From an uncultured bacterium (GTDB taxonomy: Bacteria > Bacillota > Clostridia > Oscillospirales > Oscillospiraceae): a DNA stretch of 5,871 nt. Numbering within the stretch: the first letter of the stretch is position 1; every line of letters starts with the position of its first letter. The notes beneath the pieces were generated by a model. That model made no database searches and was not told where the DNA came from. It saw nothing but the letters and a program-made list of their open reading frames with translations. The DNA is taken from the NCBI GenBank assembly GCA_949288405.1, contig CASEKM010000105.1, forward strand, positions 1 to 5,871. Direction: 5' to 3'. Below, one piece after another: positions 5,684 through 5,871 of the stretch. The position numbers and the translations under genes were made by a program.

Positions 5684-5871
5684 AGGCCTCCCCCCAGCGC
5701 GCGTTGGGCTTCAGATTGTAGAGCGAATGCTCCAGAGTGTGGAAATTGCCCTCCTGAACGGCCCGCAGCGACTGCCAGGCGGGGTTGGTCAGCAGGGTCT
5801 TCTCCAACGTCTCCTGGGCGTCGGAGGCGTCCGAGCCCTGGAGGACGGCGAAGATGTAGTCCGGGTCGGCG
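5652..5871 (-). CDS. ABC substrate-binding protein, C-terminal part (partial)
   Basis: The last 72 codons of an open frame that enters from the right edge and stops with TGA at 5654-5652. The visible residues run from DPDYIFAVLQGSDASDAQE through NPAWQSLRAVQEGNFHTLE to YNLKPNARWGEAYEKLADILYP. The pattern 'DPD-[IV]-F ... NPAWQSLxAVxxGxxH ... KPNxRWxExxxxLAxxLYP' is typical of the C-terminal lobe of the FepB/FhuD/BtuF-like periplasmic-binding family, here presumably a membrane-anchored lipoprotein that hands ligand to the FecCD permease. The signal peptide and most of the binding lobes lie outside the window. Its 3' end overlaps the permease start by 32 bases, which supports one co-translated operon. 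I translated this by hand from the minus strand. Ligand not determinable from this fragment. Confidence 0.88.
   Translation of the reverse strand, partial: ADPDYIFAVLQGSDASDAQETLEKTLLTNPAWQSLRAVQEGNFHTLEHSLYNLKPNARWGEAYEKLADILYP

Noticed and set aside
1..5871. CRISPR arrays, insertion sequences, tRNA, rRNA, phage or toxin-antitoxin genes
   Set aside because: I looked for direct repeats with spacers, transposase motifs, terminal inverted repeats and tRNA-like cloverleaf segments and saw none.

Overview
The window reads as a GC-rich chromosomal segment of an anaerobic Firmicute. A rubrerythrin with a low-GC-Firmicute-style promoter, strong GGAGG-type ribosome binding sites, GC-rich codon choice (comEC has almost no TTA, CTA or TCA codons) and a full-length two-domain ComEC together suggest the Oscillospiraceae side of the Clostridia. 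This assignment is inferred from gene content and style, not from a database match.

All recognisable genes lie on the minus strand, so they are transcribed from right to left. From the right edge the order is: the last 72 codons of an iron-siderophore/heme/cobalamin-type substrate-binding lipoprotein (5652-5871), its FecCD-family permease (4661-5683), its FepC/BtuD-type ATPase (3909-4664), precorrin-2 dehydrogenase SirC (3261-3896), and the DNA-uptake channel ComEC (906-3218). The first four are tightly packed: 32-base overlap, 4-base GTGA overlap, then a 12-base gap. They look like one operon. ComEC follows after 42 bases and may also have its own promoter, which overlaps the end of sirC. 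A 220-base AT-rich spacer separates ComEC from rubrerythrin (149-685).

The rubrerythrin gene is an independent unit. It has a near-consensus sigma-A promoter (TTGACA, 17 bases, TATAGT), A-tracts just upstream of it, and a 29-bp near-perfect palindrome covering the transcription start. The palindrome resembles operators of the Fur/PerR family. The unit ends in two adjacent hairpins at 59-126. Beyond them, the first 20 bases of the window may hold the start of another minus-strand gene.

Functionally, the right-hand operon imports a metal chelate or tetrapyrrole and supplies an enzyme of siroheme (or early corrinoid) synthesis. The left-hand unit is a peroxide-defence diiron protein with a putative metal- or peroxide-responsive operator. 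I see no mobile element, CRISPR array, tRNA or rRNA, and no clearly novel system. The best leads are the rubrerythrin operator/promoter architecture and the coupling of sirC to a FecCD-type importer.
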